NCBI GenBank assembly: GCA_012274445.1
Contig: JAAROD010000049.1
Location: forward strand, 620,001-684,000
DNA: 64,000 nt
Direction of reading: 5' to 3'
Source: Sclerotiophoma versabilis
Taxonomy: Eukaryota > Ascomycota > Dothideomycetes > Pleosporales > Didymellaceae
A model generated the notes under the pieces. It was not told the DNA's origin. It saw only the letters and a list, made by a program, of their open reading frames with translations, and made no database searches. This document shows positions 1-10,600 of this stretch, in pieces. A program made the position numbers and the translations under genes. Positions within the stretch are counted from its first letter, which is position 1, and every line of letters starts with the position of its first letter.

Positions 1-948
1 GAACGCTGGCCCCCTTCCCCTCCTCCCGCAGGCCAAACGTCTCCCCTCGAGCACGACGAGCGAAACGCGATATCCGTCAGCGGCGGCTACCAGTATCAGA
101 ATGTCATGAACAAGGAGATTAGCGCCGACATTGCCAGCAAGATTGGTGACATCCGGTACGCGTTTTCCGGCGACGATCACGACTACTGCGAACTCACACA
201 TCGCGGGTATGCGTCTGGCGGCGGCGGGATCAAAGAGATCACAGTCAAAAGCATAAGCTGGGCCATGGGCGTCCGACACCCAGGGTTTGTCATGGCGAGT
301 CTGTGGAATCCGGTAGACAAGAGCGGCAAGCCGATCAAGGGCGACATGAGCAAGACGGTGCAGACGCATTTGTGTCTTATGCCAGACCAGCTGGGGATTT
401 TCTTCCGCTACGCCGGGCTCTTCGCCCTCACGCTCATGCTTCTAAGCGCACGCGCAGCACTCGTCGCATTCAACATAGTCCCCACCGCGCCTTTAACAAG
501 CGACGACCCCATCCTGCCCACGACGCACAGTTCTTCGGGGGCTGAGACGGAGAAAACAGCGCCGCCGCAGCACCGCTTCAAAGACGAACACTCCCCTTCT
601 TCATCCAACTCGAGCACTTTGTCCACGGCAAACGCCAACCTGCAGGTCCGCAACGCTCAGGCCCGCACTCGCACTGCTTCGCCGGCCACGGGCCACGGGC
701 TGCCCATGCCGCTACCGCACGAGCAAAACACAACCTACTCGTACCCTTCTCTCGTGCAGCACGCGGGATACTACGGCGACGACGAGGACAGCAAAAAGAC
801 GGCCAAGATGTACGGGAGTGTCAGCACCAAGAAGACCAAGGCCAGAAAAAAGGGTTTCGCGCTGTTCAGACAAGAGTTGAAGAGCAGTCTAGGCACCGTC
901 ATGGTTTGTGGGTTGGGTTGGTATTTCTGGTTGATTTGGCGCGGGTAG
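1..948 (+). CDS. Cdc1/Ted1-like ER metallophosphoesterase, C-terminal part (5' end outside window)
   Basis: The frame is open from base 1 to a TAG at 946-948, so this is the 3' part of a larger gene. The visible protein has a GYQYQNV segment followed by FSGDDHDYCE, which I recognise as the C-terminal metal-binding end of the fungal Cdc1/Ted1 calcineurin-like phosphoesterases. That family acts in the ER on GPI-anchor ethanolamine-phosphate side chains and is linked to Mn2+ homeostasis. A hydrophobic stretch follows (QLGIFFRYAGLFALTLMLLS region), then a Ser/Thr-rich, probably disordered linker of about 130 residues. A second hydrophobic segment ends the chain (VMVCGLGWYFWLIW), consistent with a membrane-anchored enzyme. 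The catalytic N-terminal half lies upstream of the window. A pyrimidine-rich CCCGCAG at about 24-30 could be an intron acceptor, so the first few codons may not be exonic. The family call is firm; paralogue (Cdc1 versus Ted1) is not resolved. Confidence 0.82.
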   Translation, partial: ERWPPSPPPAGQTSPLEHDERNAISVSGGYQYQNVMNKEISADIASKIGDIRYAFSGDDHDYCELTHRGYASGGGGIKEITVKSISWAMGVRHPGFVMASLWNPVDKSGKPIKGDMSKTVQTHLCLMPDQLGIFFRYAGLFALTLMLLSARAALVAFNIVPTAPLTSDDPILPTTHSSSGAETEKTAPPQHRFKDEHSPSSSNSSTLSTANANLQVRNAQARTRTASPATGHGLPMPLPHEQNTTYSYPSLVQHAGYYGDDEDSKKTAKMYGSVSTKKTKARKKGFALFRQELKSSLGTVMVCGLGWYFWLIWRG

Positions 949-965
949 GGGGGGGGGGGGGGGGG
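948..965 (+). repeat. Homopolymer run of 18 G
   Basis: Eighteen consecutive G residues start with the last base of the TAG stop codon of the phosphoesterase gene. The tract therefore forms the start of its 3' UTR. The length may be imprecise because such runs are error-prone in sequencing. Confidence 0.9.
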
Positions 966-1025
966 TTTGATAGTCTAGTCGTGTGTATATATGCATGGGA
1001 GGAGTATTGGCGTGCGGTGTGTAAC

Positions 1026-1094
1026 ATATCATATCATATCATATCATATCATATCATATCATATCATATCATATCATATCAGATCAGATCAGAT
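1026..1094 (+). repeat. Pentanucleotide microsatellite (ATATC)11 followed by AGATC units
   Basis: Eleven perfect ATATC units (1026-1080) run into two and a part AGATC units (1081-1094). The repeat lies in the roughly 280-bp gap between the stop codons of two convergent genes, so it probably falls in the 3' UTR or terminator area of one or both. A good candidate for length polymorphism between isolates. Confidence 0.93.
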
Positions 1095-1231
1095 GTATTA
1101 GATCTTCAACTTTGGATATTGGACATTGGACATTGGGCGTGCGTGTGCTTGAGTTTGAGCTTTCTTTCCGCAGCAGTACAGTTACATGTCATGTCGACTT
1201 CTCTTCTTCCTCGTAGCACGCACGAGAGTGC

Positions 1232-3881
1232 CTACAACGATAGCTTCTCGATCCACTTGGTCGCTTCTTCAATGCCCTGGTCTACCTTATCCGCGTTGGT
1301 GCCCTGGCCGATGGCAGTCGGCGCTCCAGGCTTGCCGCCCGCCTTGCCGCCGATGATGGGCGTCACGGCACCAGCCCACTTGGGACCGTCGCCGCCCTTG
1401 GCCTTGAAAGGCTGTACACACATTAGCAGCCGTCAAATAGAAGAGTATATTCGTGAAAAAGAAGTTTGGTCAAACTCACCTCGGACACATAACACCCGTG
1501 CACGACCTTGCCCTCCTCGGGACTGGCGGCGAAGAGATACAGACTCCTATCCTTGAGTGCGCTCTTGGGGCCGGAAATGGTCTTGACGACATCACTGATG
1601 GTCTTGCTGACGTTGCTCGAGTAGTCGACTTTCTGGACGAGGAACTTCTTGCTCGCGTCTTCAAAGTACTTGGTCACCTGGTCGAGGACTTTCTTCTGCT
1701 CGGCCTTGGCCGCGGCCTTTTGCTCGTCGAGGATGCTCTTGGAGATCTTGGCCATGCGGTCGCGGAAGCGGTTCTTGGTGAGTGCGGAGATGGTGAGGTT
1801 GTTGAGGTCGACTTGGGTGCGCTTTGCCTCGTTTTCCTTCTGGGGGCCGAACTGGAGCTTCTCGAGCGCGTCGAGGTGCGAGGAGAAGTCGTTTGCGACG
1901 CGCTGCACGTCGTAGGCTTCCTGGCCCGTCACGGCGATGACGCGGCGGATGCCCTTTGCGATTCCGGATTCTTCAAGGATGACGAGTTCTTTGATCTCGC
2001 CGGTCTTGAGGACGTGGGTGCCACCGCAGAATTCGATCGAGAGCTTGCTCCAGGCCTCTTTCTTGGGGTCGGCAATCAGGTCTTCGACGGGGACGCCTAC
2101 TGAGACGACGCGGACGGGGTCGGGGTAGGTCTCGCCAAAGACGGCACGGAGACCGTTGATTTCGCGAGCGACGCTAAGAGGTACTTCTTTGGCGTAGACT
2201 TGTGAGTCTTGCTTGATGTAGTCTGAGGAGATCTTCTCAACCTTCTCCAATTCGGCGTCGGAGAGGCCGGCCTTGTGTGAGAAATCGAAACGCAGCTTCT
2301 CGGGTGCGACGAGCGAGCCCTTCTGGTCCACTTCGTTGCCGAGGACTTCACGGAGGGCGTAGTTGAGAACGTGGGTTCCGGTGTGGTTGTTGCGGATGGG
2401 GTTTCTCCGGAGCTCGTCAAACTCGGCGATGACTTGGCTTCCGACGCTCAGCTCGCCCTCTCCGAGGTATCCAGTGTGTAGAACGTAGCCAGCATATACC
2501 TGGACGTCGTCCACTGTGAAGTCGGCCTCGCCGTCGATGACAAGCTTTCCGTAATCGGCTTCTTGACCACCCTGTTCGGCGTAGAAGTTGGTCTTGTCAA
2601 GCAGGATGCCAAAGCGCTCTCCCTGCGGAACGTCTTTTGTGCTCTTCAAGAATTGCTTGTTGTGATAGATGGCTTTGATCGTGGCAGTGATGTTCTCACG
2701 GCCGTACTTGGCAGTGTCGTCGGTTTTGGGGACTTCGGGCATGTTCTCGAGAGCGCCGAGGTCGTGGACATCGAGCTTGACAACAACGCCAGCGGCTTTC
2801 TTGTCGCCCTTGCTGGCCTCACGTGCCTTCTCCTGCGCCTCCTCGACCTCGTTGTCGTTGATGTTGAGTCCGCGCTCTTCAGCCATGAGTTTTGTGAGAT
2901 CGACGGGGAATCCATAGGTGTCGTACAAGCGCCACACGTCGTCTCCGGGCAGATGGTTGGAGCCCTTGGCCTTTGCCTTTTGTGCGTACTTTTCGAAGAT
3001 GACTTCGCCACGGTCCAGCGACTTGGCAAAGGCCTTTTCTTCCTCGTCGAGAATCTCGATGATGTCCTGCTGCTTCTTCTTGATCTCCGGGAACATGTCG
3101 CCCATCTGGTCGACTAATGTAGGGACGATCTTGGAGAAGAAGTCGCCAATGTCGGTCTCGAAGTACTTGCGGGCATAGCGGGCGCCTCTTCGCAGGACTC
3201 GGCGCACAACATATCCACGGCCGACGTTGTTGGGCACACCACCGTCGGCGATGGCAAAGGACATCATGCGGACGTGATCGGCGACGACTCGGTAGGCGGT
3301 GTCGATACCATCCGGGTCCTCCTTGCCAAACTTGGCGTTGTAGGGGCGGGCACCTGTGACTTGCTGGATCTTGTCGAACAGGGGTGTGAAGACGTCGGTG
3401 TCGTAGTTTGACATTTTCTTCTGCAGCAAGCAGACCAGTCGCTCGAAGCCCATGCCGGTGTCGATGTGCTTGTTCGGCAGCGGGCGCAGGGACCTGTCGG
3501 ACTCGCGGTTGTACTGCATGAAGACGTTGTTCCAGATCTCAATGACCTCGGGGTCGTCTGCGTTGACCAAGTCGGCGGCGTTGCGGTACTCGCCGTTGAC
3601 GGGCTCCCTCAGGTCGTAGTGGACTTCTGAGCAAGGGCCGCAGGGGCCCTGGTCGCCCATCTCCCAGAAGTTGTCCTTCATGTTGCCGGGCAGGATGTGG
3701 TCCTCGGGCACGCCGACGCTCTTCCACAGCTCGAGAGCCTCCAGGTCTGGGTCGAGCCCGCCGGGCTTGTCGCCTTCGAAGTAGGTGACATAGAGCCGCT
3801 TGGGGTCGATGCCGTAGACGTGTGTGAGCAGCTCCCAGGTGAAGGCGATGGCCTCCTTCTTGAAGTAGTCGCCAAAGGACC

Positions 3882-3912
<31 letters not shown>

Positions 3913-4253
3913 GTAGCTGTCCTTGCCGACATCGTCGAGGTCGTTGTGCTTGCCGCCGGCGCGGATGCACTTTTGCGAGTTGGCGGCGCGCTTGAGCTGG
4001 GCAAAGTCGGAGGAGGGGTCGACGGTGCCCTGGAAGATGGCCTTGTACTGGTTCATGCCGGCGTTGGTGAAGAGCAGGGTGGGGTCGGACAGCGGGACGA
4101 CCGAGGACGAGGGCACTGCGGCGGGTCAATTGCGCTCTTCGCTGCTGGAGAGCGGAGCCTGAGCGTACCAAAGGTGTGGCCCCTCTGCTGGAAGTAGTGC
4201 AGGAAGGTCTGGCGCACGTTGGCGGCAGCCCACTGCGGCTGCTCGTTCGCCAT
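1232..4253 (-). CDS. ALA1: Alanine--tRNA ligase (cytosolic form; in-frame upstream ATG for a mitochondrial form)
   Basis: Class II aminoacyl-tRNA synthetase that charges tRNA-Ala. Three exons on the minus strand: 4253-4169, 4115-1480 and 1411-1232, joined by GTACGC...CAG and GTGAGT...CAG introns. The phases fit (first intron after base 1 of a Val codon, second in phase 0), giving 966 aa, the usual size. Seen in the protein: the N-terminal VPSSSVVP...DPTLLFTNAGMNQ motif, an editing-domain HTGTH (HxxxH), the CGGTH zinc/editing motif, and a C-terminal GGKAGGKP tail. The start ATG at 4253 sits in a textbook Kozak context (GCCGCCACCATGG). An upstream in-frame ATG at 4412 adds 53 residues that look like a mitochondrial presequence (see findings). 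Convergent with the phosphoesterase gene and divergent from the gene at 4778. Confidence 0.97.
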
Positions 4254-4412
4254 GGTGGCGGCCTGCGCGCGTGCGAAGGGGGGGAGCGAGGAGGTGGAGC
4301 GCGCAGCGAGCGTTTGCTGCGGCGTGAGGCAGTGGCGGAGGGCGAGGGGGCGGCTGCGGGGGCGAGTCTGGTGTCGCGCAGCGTGACTCAGATGGGAGGC
4401 TCGCAGAAGCAT
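4254..4412 (-). CDS. ALA1: Candidate mitochondrial presequence extension of AlaRS (upstream in-frame start)
   Basis: The ATG at 4412-4410 is in frame with the main AlaRS start (159 nt, 53 codons, no stop between). The encoded extension begins MLLRASHLSHAARHQ, contains nine arginines by my reading and no Asp or Glu, and is rich in Ser, Leu and Ala. That is the composition of a matrix-targeting presequence. Budding yeast makes its mitochondrial AlaRS from the same gene by an upstream non-AUG start, and most fungi have only one ALA1. Inference: this locus does the same with a real ATG in a weaker context. Transcript 5' ends would decide whether this ATG is transcribed. Confidence 0.65.
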
Positions 4413-4564
4413 CACAGCCCAGAAATGCGGGCGCCGCGGCGGGGCAGCTGCAGAGGGTGGGAGGCGCGTCGACGCTAGTTCTGGAACCTGCCAGAAGTGC
4501 GCGCGTCCACATAAACGGCGGCCCGCGCCAGGCACCACGCAGCACCGCACCGCACCAGCACCGC

Positions 4565-4688
4565 ACCGCACCAGCACCAGCACAGCACCGCACCAGCACC
4601 AGCACAGCACCGCACCAGCACCAGCACAGCACCGCACCAGCACCAGCACAGCACCGCACCAGCACCAGCACAGCACCAGCACAGCAGC
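4565..4688 (+). repeat. Tandem 22-bp GCACCAGCACCAGCACAGCACC-type minisatellite
   Basis: About five near-perfect copies of a 22-base unit built from CACCGCACCAGCACCAGCACAG lie between the divergent AlaRS gene and the gene at 4778. The unit is itself made of CAC, CAG and CCG triplets. It occupies most of the shared upstream region, so copy number could affect promoter spacing. Confidence 0.88.
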
Positions 4689-4730
4689 GACGCAGGCTGT
4701 CATGGATGGCGGCAGTCATAGCGCCCCGCG

Positions 4731-4762
4731 ACCACCACCACCACCACCACCACCACCACCAC
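4731..4762 (+). repeat. (ACC)n trinucleotide run
   Basis: About eleven ACC units. If translation of the neighbouring gene begins at the ATG at 4706, they encode about ten histidines in a row. If it begins at 4778, the run is 5' UTR. Confidence 0.9.
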
Positions 4763-4777
4763 AATGCGCCGCGAGCC

Positions 4778-5386
4778 ATGAGCCCGCCGCACGGCACCAA
4801 GCGGGCGGCTGACAGCGCGCTCGACGGCGAGCAGCGCCTGAGCAAGCGCTTCGACCTGCTGCACCTGGACAACGCCCACCACGGCGCCCGCCTCTACACC
4901 CCCGTCGCCAGCCCACACCCCGCCCCGCATCCCCTCCCGCCCCATGTCCCCAGAGCAGAGCGCCCGCGCGCACCCCGTCCGCCCGCGAGCGACGACTTGA
5001 TGCACGTCGAGGACACGCCGCACCGCCTCTACATCCACGACCTGGCCGCCGAGCTGAGCGACACCGACTCGGACTCGGACAACCCCGTCTTCCTGTCCGA
5101 CATCGAGAAGCACCTGTCCAAGATCCCGCGCCACCTGCTGCTGCGCCCGCCGCCCGAGCCCACCGAGCACAACCAGATGGTGCTGTACAACGTGCCCGCG
5201 AGCCTGACCGTGCCCGAGGAGCACGACAGCGTGCGCAAGGCCATTGTCGAGGCGAGACAGCGCATCCGCGACCAGCAGGCCAGTGCCGTCACCGAGCCCG
5301 CCGCCGTCCTGCACCGCCGCCTGCCCGCTGCCGCCACTGCCCCAGCCGAGAGCGAGCACGACGCAGACGCCATGGACCTGGACTGA
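4778..5386 (+). CDS. Conserved fungal protein of unknown function, acidic mid-region
   Basis: Single-exon frame ending with TGA at 5384-5386. I take the ATG at 4778 (MSPPHGTKRAADSALDGEQ) as start, giving 202 aa. An in-frame ATG at 4706 would add 24 residues including a His run. Visible features: a Pro-rich stretch (about residues 45-75), an acidic patch (LSDTDSDSDNPVFLSDIE), then IPRHLL...NQMVLYNVPASLTVPEEHDSVRKAIVEARQR, and an acidic tail. The block from the acidic patch to the VRKAI helix resembles a short region I believe is conserved in hypothetical proteins of many filamentous ascomycetes. I know no function. No signal peptide or membrane segment. Divergent from ALA1 and convergent with the RCR-like gene, whose stop is 153 bp away. 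Confidence 0.75.
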   Translation: MSPPHGTKRAADSALDGEQRLSKRFDLLHLDNAHHGARLYTPVASPHPAPHPLPPHVPRAERPRAPRPPASDDLMHVEDTPHRLYIHDLAAELSDTDSDSDNPVFLSDIEKHLSKIPRHLLLRPPPEPTEHNQMVLYNVPASLTVPEEHDSVRKAIVEARQRIRDQQASAVTEPAAVLHRRLPAAATAPAESEHDADAMDLD

Positions 5387-5539
5387 ACCGAGCCCCCACT
5401 CGCAGCTCCAGACCCTCGCAGCTCCAGACCCTCGCACCTCCAGATCCTCACCCTTTCGTGCTTGAGAGCGGTACTCATCTTCAATTATTATCCTATACTT
5501 GTACAAACCGTGATCCAGTCACTCTTCTCCCCACCTCGT

Positions 5540-6282
5540 CTACTTCCTGAACCGATCCGTAAATCCCTTCAACACCGCCTTCGCCTTCTGCGGTGGCCGC
5601 GGCGGCAGCGCCTGACTGCCGCCCTGCTCAACGTCGCCACTGCTCGCCCCCACCACGCCGCTCTGCTGCGCTCCCTGGCCCGTCGGCGCCCCGTACTGCG
5701 CCATCTCCACCGGCTGCCCGCTCTGGTTGGGATTCGCTTTGGTCGCCCCCGGCGGTGCAAAGTACTGCGGAGGAGCGTCACCGCCGTTGTACGTCGGCGG
5801 AGGCTCGGGCCACGACCCGTCCTGGCGTTGCTGGTACGGATTCTGGTTTGCGTAGAAAGTGAAGTGGTTCTGCGGCGCTTGGCCGTAGCGTTTGCGCTCT
5901 TGCCAGGGCACGAGGAACTGCAGAACCACATTAGACCAAGAACCCAGCTTGACAGACGGGACGACTTACGCGGTGGTATGCGAGCAGTGGCTTGCCGGCC
6001 TTCAGTCGACGCTTTGCATGTACATAGCCGCCGATGAACCAGAGCATGAAGAAAGCAAACATACTAGCCAAGATGACCCATTTGATTATCAGTCCTTTCT
6101 GTCCACGAGTTAGCCTGCTCCGTCATGTAACGTTATGTTGATGATCATGTCCATATTCATGTCCAAGATAGCACCCACAGCACCAAGCAGAAACATACCT
6201 CAGTGTACCAAAACCCATTCTCTCGAAAACACTCAATCGTCCCATCCGCATACTCGACACAATACCTCTTCGCCAAGACCAT
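5540..6282 (-). CDS. RCR-like single-pass membrane protein (Congo red resistance family), three exons
   Basis: Exons 6282-6199, 6098-5970 and 5917-5540, with GTATGT and GTAAGT donors, all junctions in phase 0, 196 aa. The order is: a short N-terminus with paired cysteines (YCVEYADGTIEC), a single hydrophobic segment at about residues 31-52 (LIIKWVILASMFAFFMLWFIGG), a basic stop-transfer stretch (KRRLKAGKPLLAYHR), and a long Pro/Gln-rich cytoplasmic tail. This layout matches the RCR family (chitin synthesis regulation, resistance to Congo red), whose yeast members affect chitin deposition and plasma-membrane trafficking. In the tail APPGATKANPNQ and PPTYNGGDAPP are low-complexity, and PPTY resembles a PY motif for Rsp5-type ubiquitin ligases. 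The architecture is clear; the family name is a moderate call because I recognise layout more than signature residues. Confidence 0.7.
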
Positions 6283-6323
6283 AATGAGCCAATATGCAGT
6301 CCCCTCGTAGAGAAGAACGTCCA

Positions 6324-6380
6324 GATGCGATGTGATATGATGTGATGGATGCGATGTGATATGATGTGATGGATGCGATG
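6324..6380 (+). repeat. Tandem 24-bp repeat, 2.4 copies
   Basis: The unit GATGCGATGTGATATGATGTGATG occurs at 6324-6347 and 6348-6371, then starts again for nine bases. It lies about 40 bp upstream of the RCR-like start codon, in its likely 5' UTR or promoter. Confidence 0.9.
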
Positions 6381-6924
6381 GATGTGCCGTGCCGTGATGC
6401 TATCCTATGCTATGCGCAATAGAAGCACAAATCTAGGCAAGTAAAAATACCCAACAGAGAAGAGAGACAGAAAGAGAGAAAGAGAGAGAGAGAGAGCTGA
6501 CAGATAGAGTCGCACAGGGCGCAAGCCAGGGCGAGCAGAGGGATATGGGGGGGTCTCTCTCTCTCGAATCCCTTAGTCTTAGTCGCTAGTACGCGGATGG
6601 CGTGGCTGAGCCCAACTGCCGGGGCCCCGACGCTGACGCTGACGCTGACGCTGTTCCAGTCACTGTCACTGTCGCTGTCGCTACTGCTACTGCTACTGCT
6701 GCTCCTACTACTGCTCCAACTGCTACTGCAGCTGGTCTTCGGCCCCCGTCCGGTCCGGATGTGAAATCTGTCGCAGCGCAGTCGTCTCGCACGCTATGCG
6801 TTTCGCTCGTGTCGAGGCGCGTTTCAAACGAGGTCCAAGGTTGCGGGGTGCAGGGGGTGTGGTGAGGTGCGGATATCGGGACGATAGGAAAGGAGTAGGT
6901 AGATCTTTGAACTTGAACTCTAAA

Positions 6925-6996
6925 TGGTAAAAAGAAAAAAAGAAAAAAAATAAGAGAAAAGAAGAAGAAATAAAATAAAATAAAATAAAATAAAAT
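6925..6996 (+). repeat. A-rich low-complexity tract ending in (TAAAA)5
   Basis: Purine-only stretch of A with scattered G, followed by five TAAAA units. On the other strand it would read as a Phe-rich open frame, which I regard as spurious. Confidence 0.85.
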
Positions 6997-7697
6997 GAAT
7001 GGCTGTAAAGCAAAATAAACCCCAAACACTCGGACGTGAAATGTGGCTGGAGAGGGAGGGCTTGAGGTTGCGCGCGAAGCCCAGGAAAGTGGTTGGGTCC
7101 CTGGCGATCTGCAACGCTTGCGCGTCGTTAGCGCGCCACAAAGGGGGGAGCTGGGTTCTCCGTCAACCGTTGACTTTACAGCCTTGCCGTGCCATCCCGG
7201 CTGCCGTGACTTGTACGATCCGGACGACTACAAACGACAAGTCGCACCTGATTCTTCTTGTAACCGTGAAAGAGCCTTGAACATGCTCCACAAGCATAAT
7301 GACTTGACAACATGGCCAACCGTACTCATGTCTTGTGAAGTCGTCTGTAAAGTTATCAACATCAACTCATGTTTGTATTGGTCAATCCGTCTACCGCGAC
7401 ACCCTCGTATGATACGTCGTACACGTCCAAATCTCTCACGTTAACCTCTCCGCCCGCCCTGCCAACTGCCAAGCAAGACAACTAAAACAAAATGAAGAAA
7501 CGTTGTGGTATCGTGCCACCGACTCCCTTGCAGTACCCAATCAAGATTAAATGCTATACATCCCCGCTCTCCCGTGTTCCACCTGCGCCACAAAGCGCTA
7601 CACTCCGCTCAATGCTGAAAATGCTAAACGGCCAGTGACAACTCCTGTCCAAGGTATCGTAAAAATACAAAACGTAGAAAACTCGGTGTGAAAGAAC

Positions 7698-10600
7698 TCA
7701 ATGCAACAAGTTGCGAAGTGAAGGACTGGCGCTAGCTCCTGTATTCGCCCGTTCTGTAGGCGCAGAAGTCACCAAAGGACCGTCTCGCATCACTGTGTCT
7801 CGTGGCGTTTCTGGTCGACCTGGCGCCGGACTGCTGTGATGAAGAGTATAATGTGGGATCGAAGATGGAGGCGCAGCAAACGGGCTCTCGGTCGATCGAG
7901 ATGAGTGATACTCTTGAGGGTGCGTTGGTGAATACGGCATGTTATGCGGTGAGTGAATCCCATTGACTAACATCGCCCCGTTGTTGAGATGCAACGGTGG
8001 AGGCGGGCCACTTGATGGTGGGGCATATGGAGCGCGCATAGGCGCCGGTGGCATCTGCGGATGCGCTGGCGCTCCTGTGTGGGGAGGATATCCGTTGGAA
8101 GGAGGATAAGGTGTATGAAATGGTGCGTGATGGCTGACAGGAGCATGTGGTGGCGGAGGATAGCCAATTCCGTTTTGAAGATGATGTGGAGCATGAGACG
8201 TTGCTGGTGGCCCAGGAGGTCCAGCGCTATGCCATGTGGGTAATGGTGGAGGCTGATTTGGTGGAAGAGCTGGTGGTCCGCCCGGAACGCCCCAAGGTGT
8301 GAGTGCAGAAGGTGGTGGTGGTATAACAAATGCTTGTACAGGAGAGCGAAGAGGCAGTTGTTGTGGCTCTGGGAGAACAGACTTCGATCGCTCTCGGTCT
8401 TTGTCCTCGTCGATACCCTGCTCCTTCTTCCAGTGACACTTCTGACATAAGTACATGTTAGACGATGTATTTGCGACGTTCGTATCCAGGTGTAAAGGAC
8501 CAGGTCCTGTTGATGCCACAGTAGAGGGAGCGTCTTCCATTGGATGATCAGCAGTCCCGTTGGCAGTTTGTCCGCTGGGAGTTTGTCCGTTCTCGATGCT
8601 TGGCTTCTGCTCCATGGTCGCATGTCCATTAGATTCTAGACCATTCGGTTTCATGGGACCATCCACCATGGAGGTGCGTAATGGAGCATCTTCGATCCTC
8701 CACCATCGTGGGCTAGAGTCAATCTTACACCGAGCACAGTTACGCTCCGGTCTAGGCATCGAAGGTTCTGTGGGCTCCTCTTTTATTGACAACCCAGCAT
8801 TGGAATTGCGACCCCGAGCTGAAGTAGGCGTCTGGGCTGTGACAGCAGAGGCACGCCGGTTGACTGCCGTTGGTATAGACTGCGAAGTTATCCGAGTTGA
8901 CTGGTCAACTAGGTTGGCTTTGCGTGCTGTGCCCGTAAGCGTTAGATCCGCCTGCTTGAACTCACGGGCGAAGAGCTGCAGGGCGACAATGTCCGAGCCT
9001 TCCACTTCTTCGTTGATAGGATGCACGGGCGTCTTTGGAGTGTGCTCTTTGCACCAGATAGCTGCTACCATCGTCCCTGTGTCACCATTGAGTGTGACTG
9101 TAGGTACTGCGTCTCTTCGGGTAGCCTTGACTGGTGTCATGTCGAACCCGAAGGTATAGCCACGCTCATGCGCACACCCAACGTGAAAATTGGCATGGCA
9201 CTGCAAGCACGACACGCAAGCGCCGTTGTTGGTCTTGCACAGCTTGCAGATCTGATCGTACCGCAGAGTACTTGCGCCAACTCCTTCTACCATGTCCAGG
9301 CGATTGGCGTTGCTGAACTTTACTTCTGGATGCCAGAGCGCGCAGTACACATGAACCCAGTTGTTGTCTGCGGTACGCTTGAGTGGTTCGCGAGGTACCA
9401 TCGGTCGGCCCTTTTCCTGCTGCCGCATGCGGTATTCCTCTTTGGCGATGTCGATGAGCTCTTTCTCCATGCGCTCCTTCTCCCGGTCCCTGTCGCTCTT
9501 CTTCTTGTGTGTAACTTTAGGCTGCTCGTAGAAGTCCTGTTCTGTGACTTTGTGAGGACACAAGACGCACTCGTATGTCTGGTGGCTGTTAGGGCAGGAA
9601 AAGAATGCTCTCGCGGACAACTTACATAGGACACACTCTCCTTCTTGTCGTTTCTGCATGTGTCGCAATACCACTTGTTTGCCTGTCGAGCATCCTCCAC
9701 TCCGTAGCAGGTTTTGTGCACGGTCAAGCGACAAGCGGCGCACTCTAAGCGCATGCCGTCCGCTGATCGACAAACGGCGCAGGGCAACGCCCTCAGTCGT
9801 GGTTGTGCGGGAACTGGTGGCGGCGTTGGAGCTTTTGGAGGTGGCGCGGCCTTTTCTTTGTCTTTCTTCTTCGTGGCAGCGGGCTCATTACTAGGGGTTG
9901 AAATTCCACTGTCTCCGTTACCGATCGCATTCGTTTTCTGCTTCTTCTTCGCGGGCTCGCCCACGACTTGTGCAGCCGCCGCAGGAAGATCCATATATTC
10001 CGGTGTCGCAGGAGTAGGGTCAGCCTGTGCGGCATAGACCTCTCGTAGCAGCTCCTCATCGATCCTCCTCTTCCAGGCCTTGCCACCACCTTGGGCTACC
10101 TTCTTCGCGATTTCGTCAACGTTCTCCCATTTTACCGCATACTTGCGCCAGAGATTCGCACAGCGCAAACAGAGTGCCACGACAAAGCCTGACTTGTCTT
10201 TTGAGCGACCATCTGCAGCAATCATTTGGCCAGGTAAAACACCTGGAGCGCGTCTCCACTGCCGAGAGTGGCGAACGGTACAGAACTTGCATTGAAAGTT
10301 GCGCTTCCGCTGCATAGCTTTCTCGTTGTCAAATGCCGAATCGTCTTGATTGTCAGCAACATCGTCCACCAATCGACTTTGCGCGTCTGGCTCAACCTTT
10401 TTGCTCTTGCCTTTCCGGTTGCTGTAGGAGCCCCAGATCTCCCTGCCTTTGGGGGTCTTTTTCCACATATAGTAGTACCGTACCGCATCTCCATAAAACA
10501 TAGTTTTACTGGTATGCAGACGAACGCTCCTGATCTCAGAACCATACTTGGCGATGCCCTCATTCCACTTCTTCTCTTCCTCTTTGGTGAGTTCTGGCTC

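Larger units (their letters stand above)
6283..7697. other. Intergenic, low-complexity sequence; no gene seen
   Basis: Upstream region of the RCR-like gene and downstream region of SNT2. It holds a 24-bp duplicated unit (6324-6371), an AG run (6478-6499), a triplet-rich GCTGAC/TACTGC stretch (6627-6725) and an A-rich tract with about five TAAAA units (6925-6996). I found no splice-consistent coding segment. Confidence 0.7.

Noticed and set aside
6586..7029. 147-codon minus-strand frame rich in Phe/Ile/Leu
   Set aside because: Produced by the A-rich tract and triplet repeats; no splice-consistent or conserved sequence.
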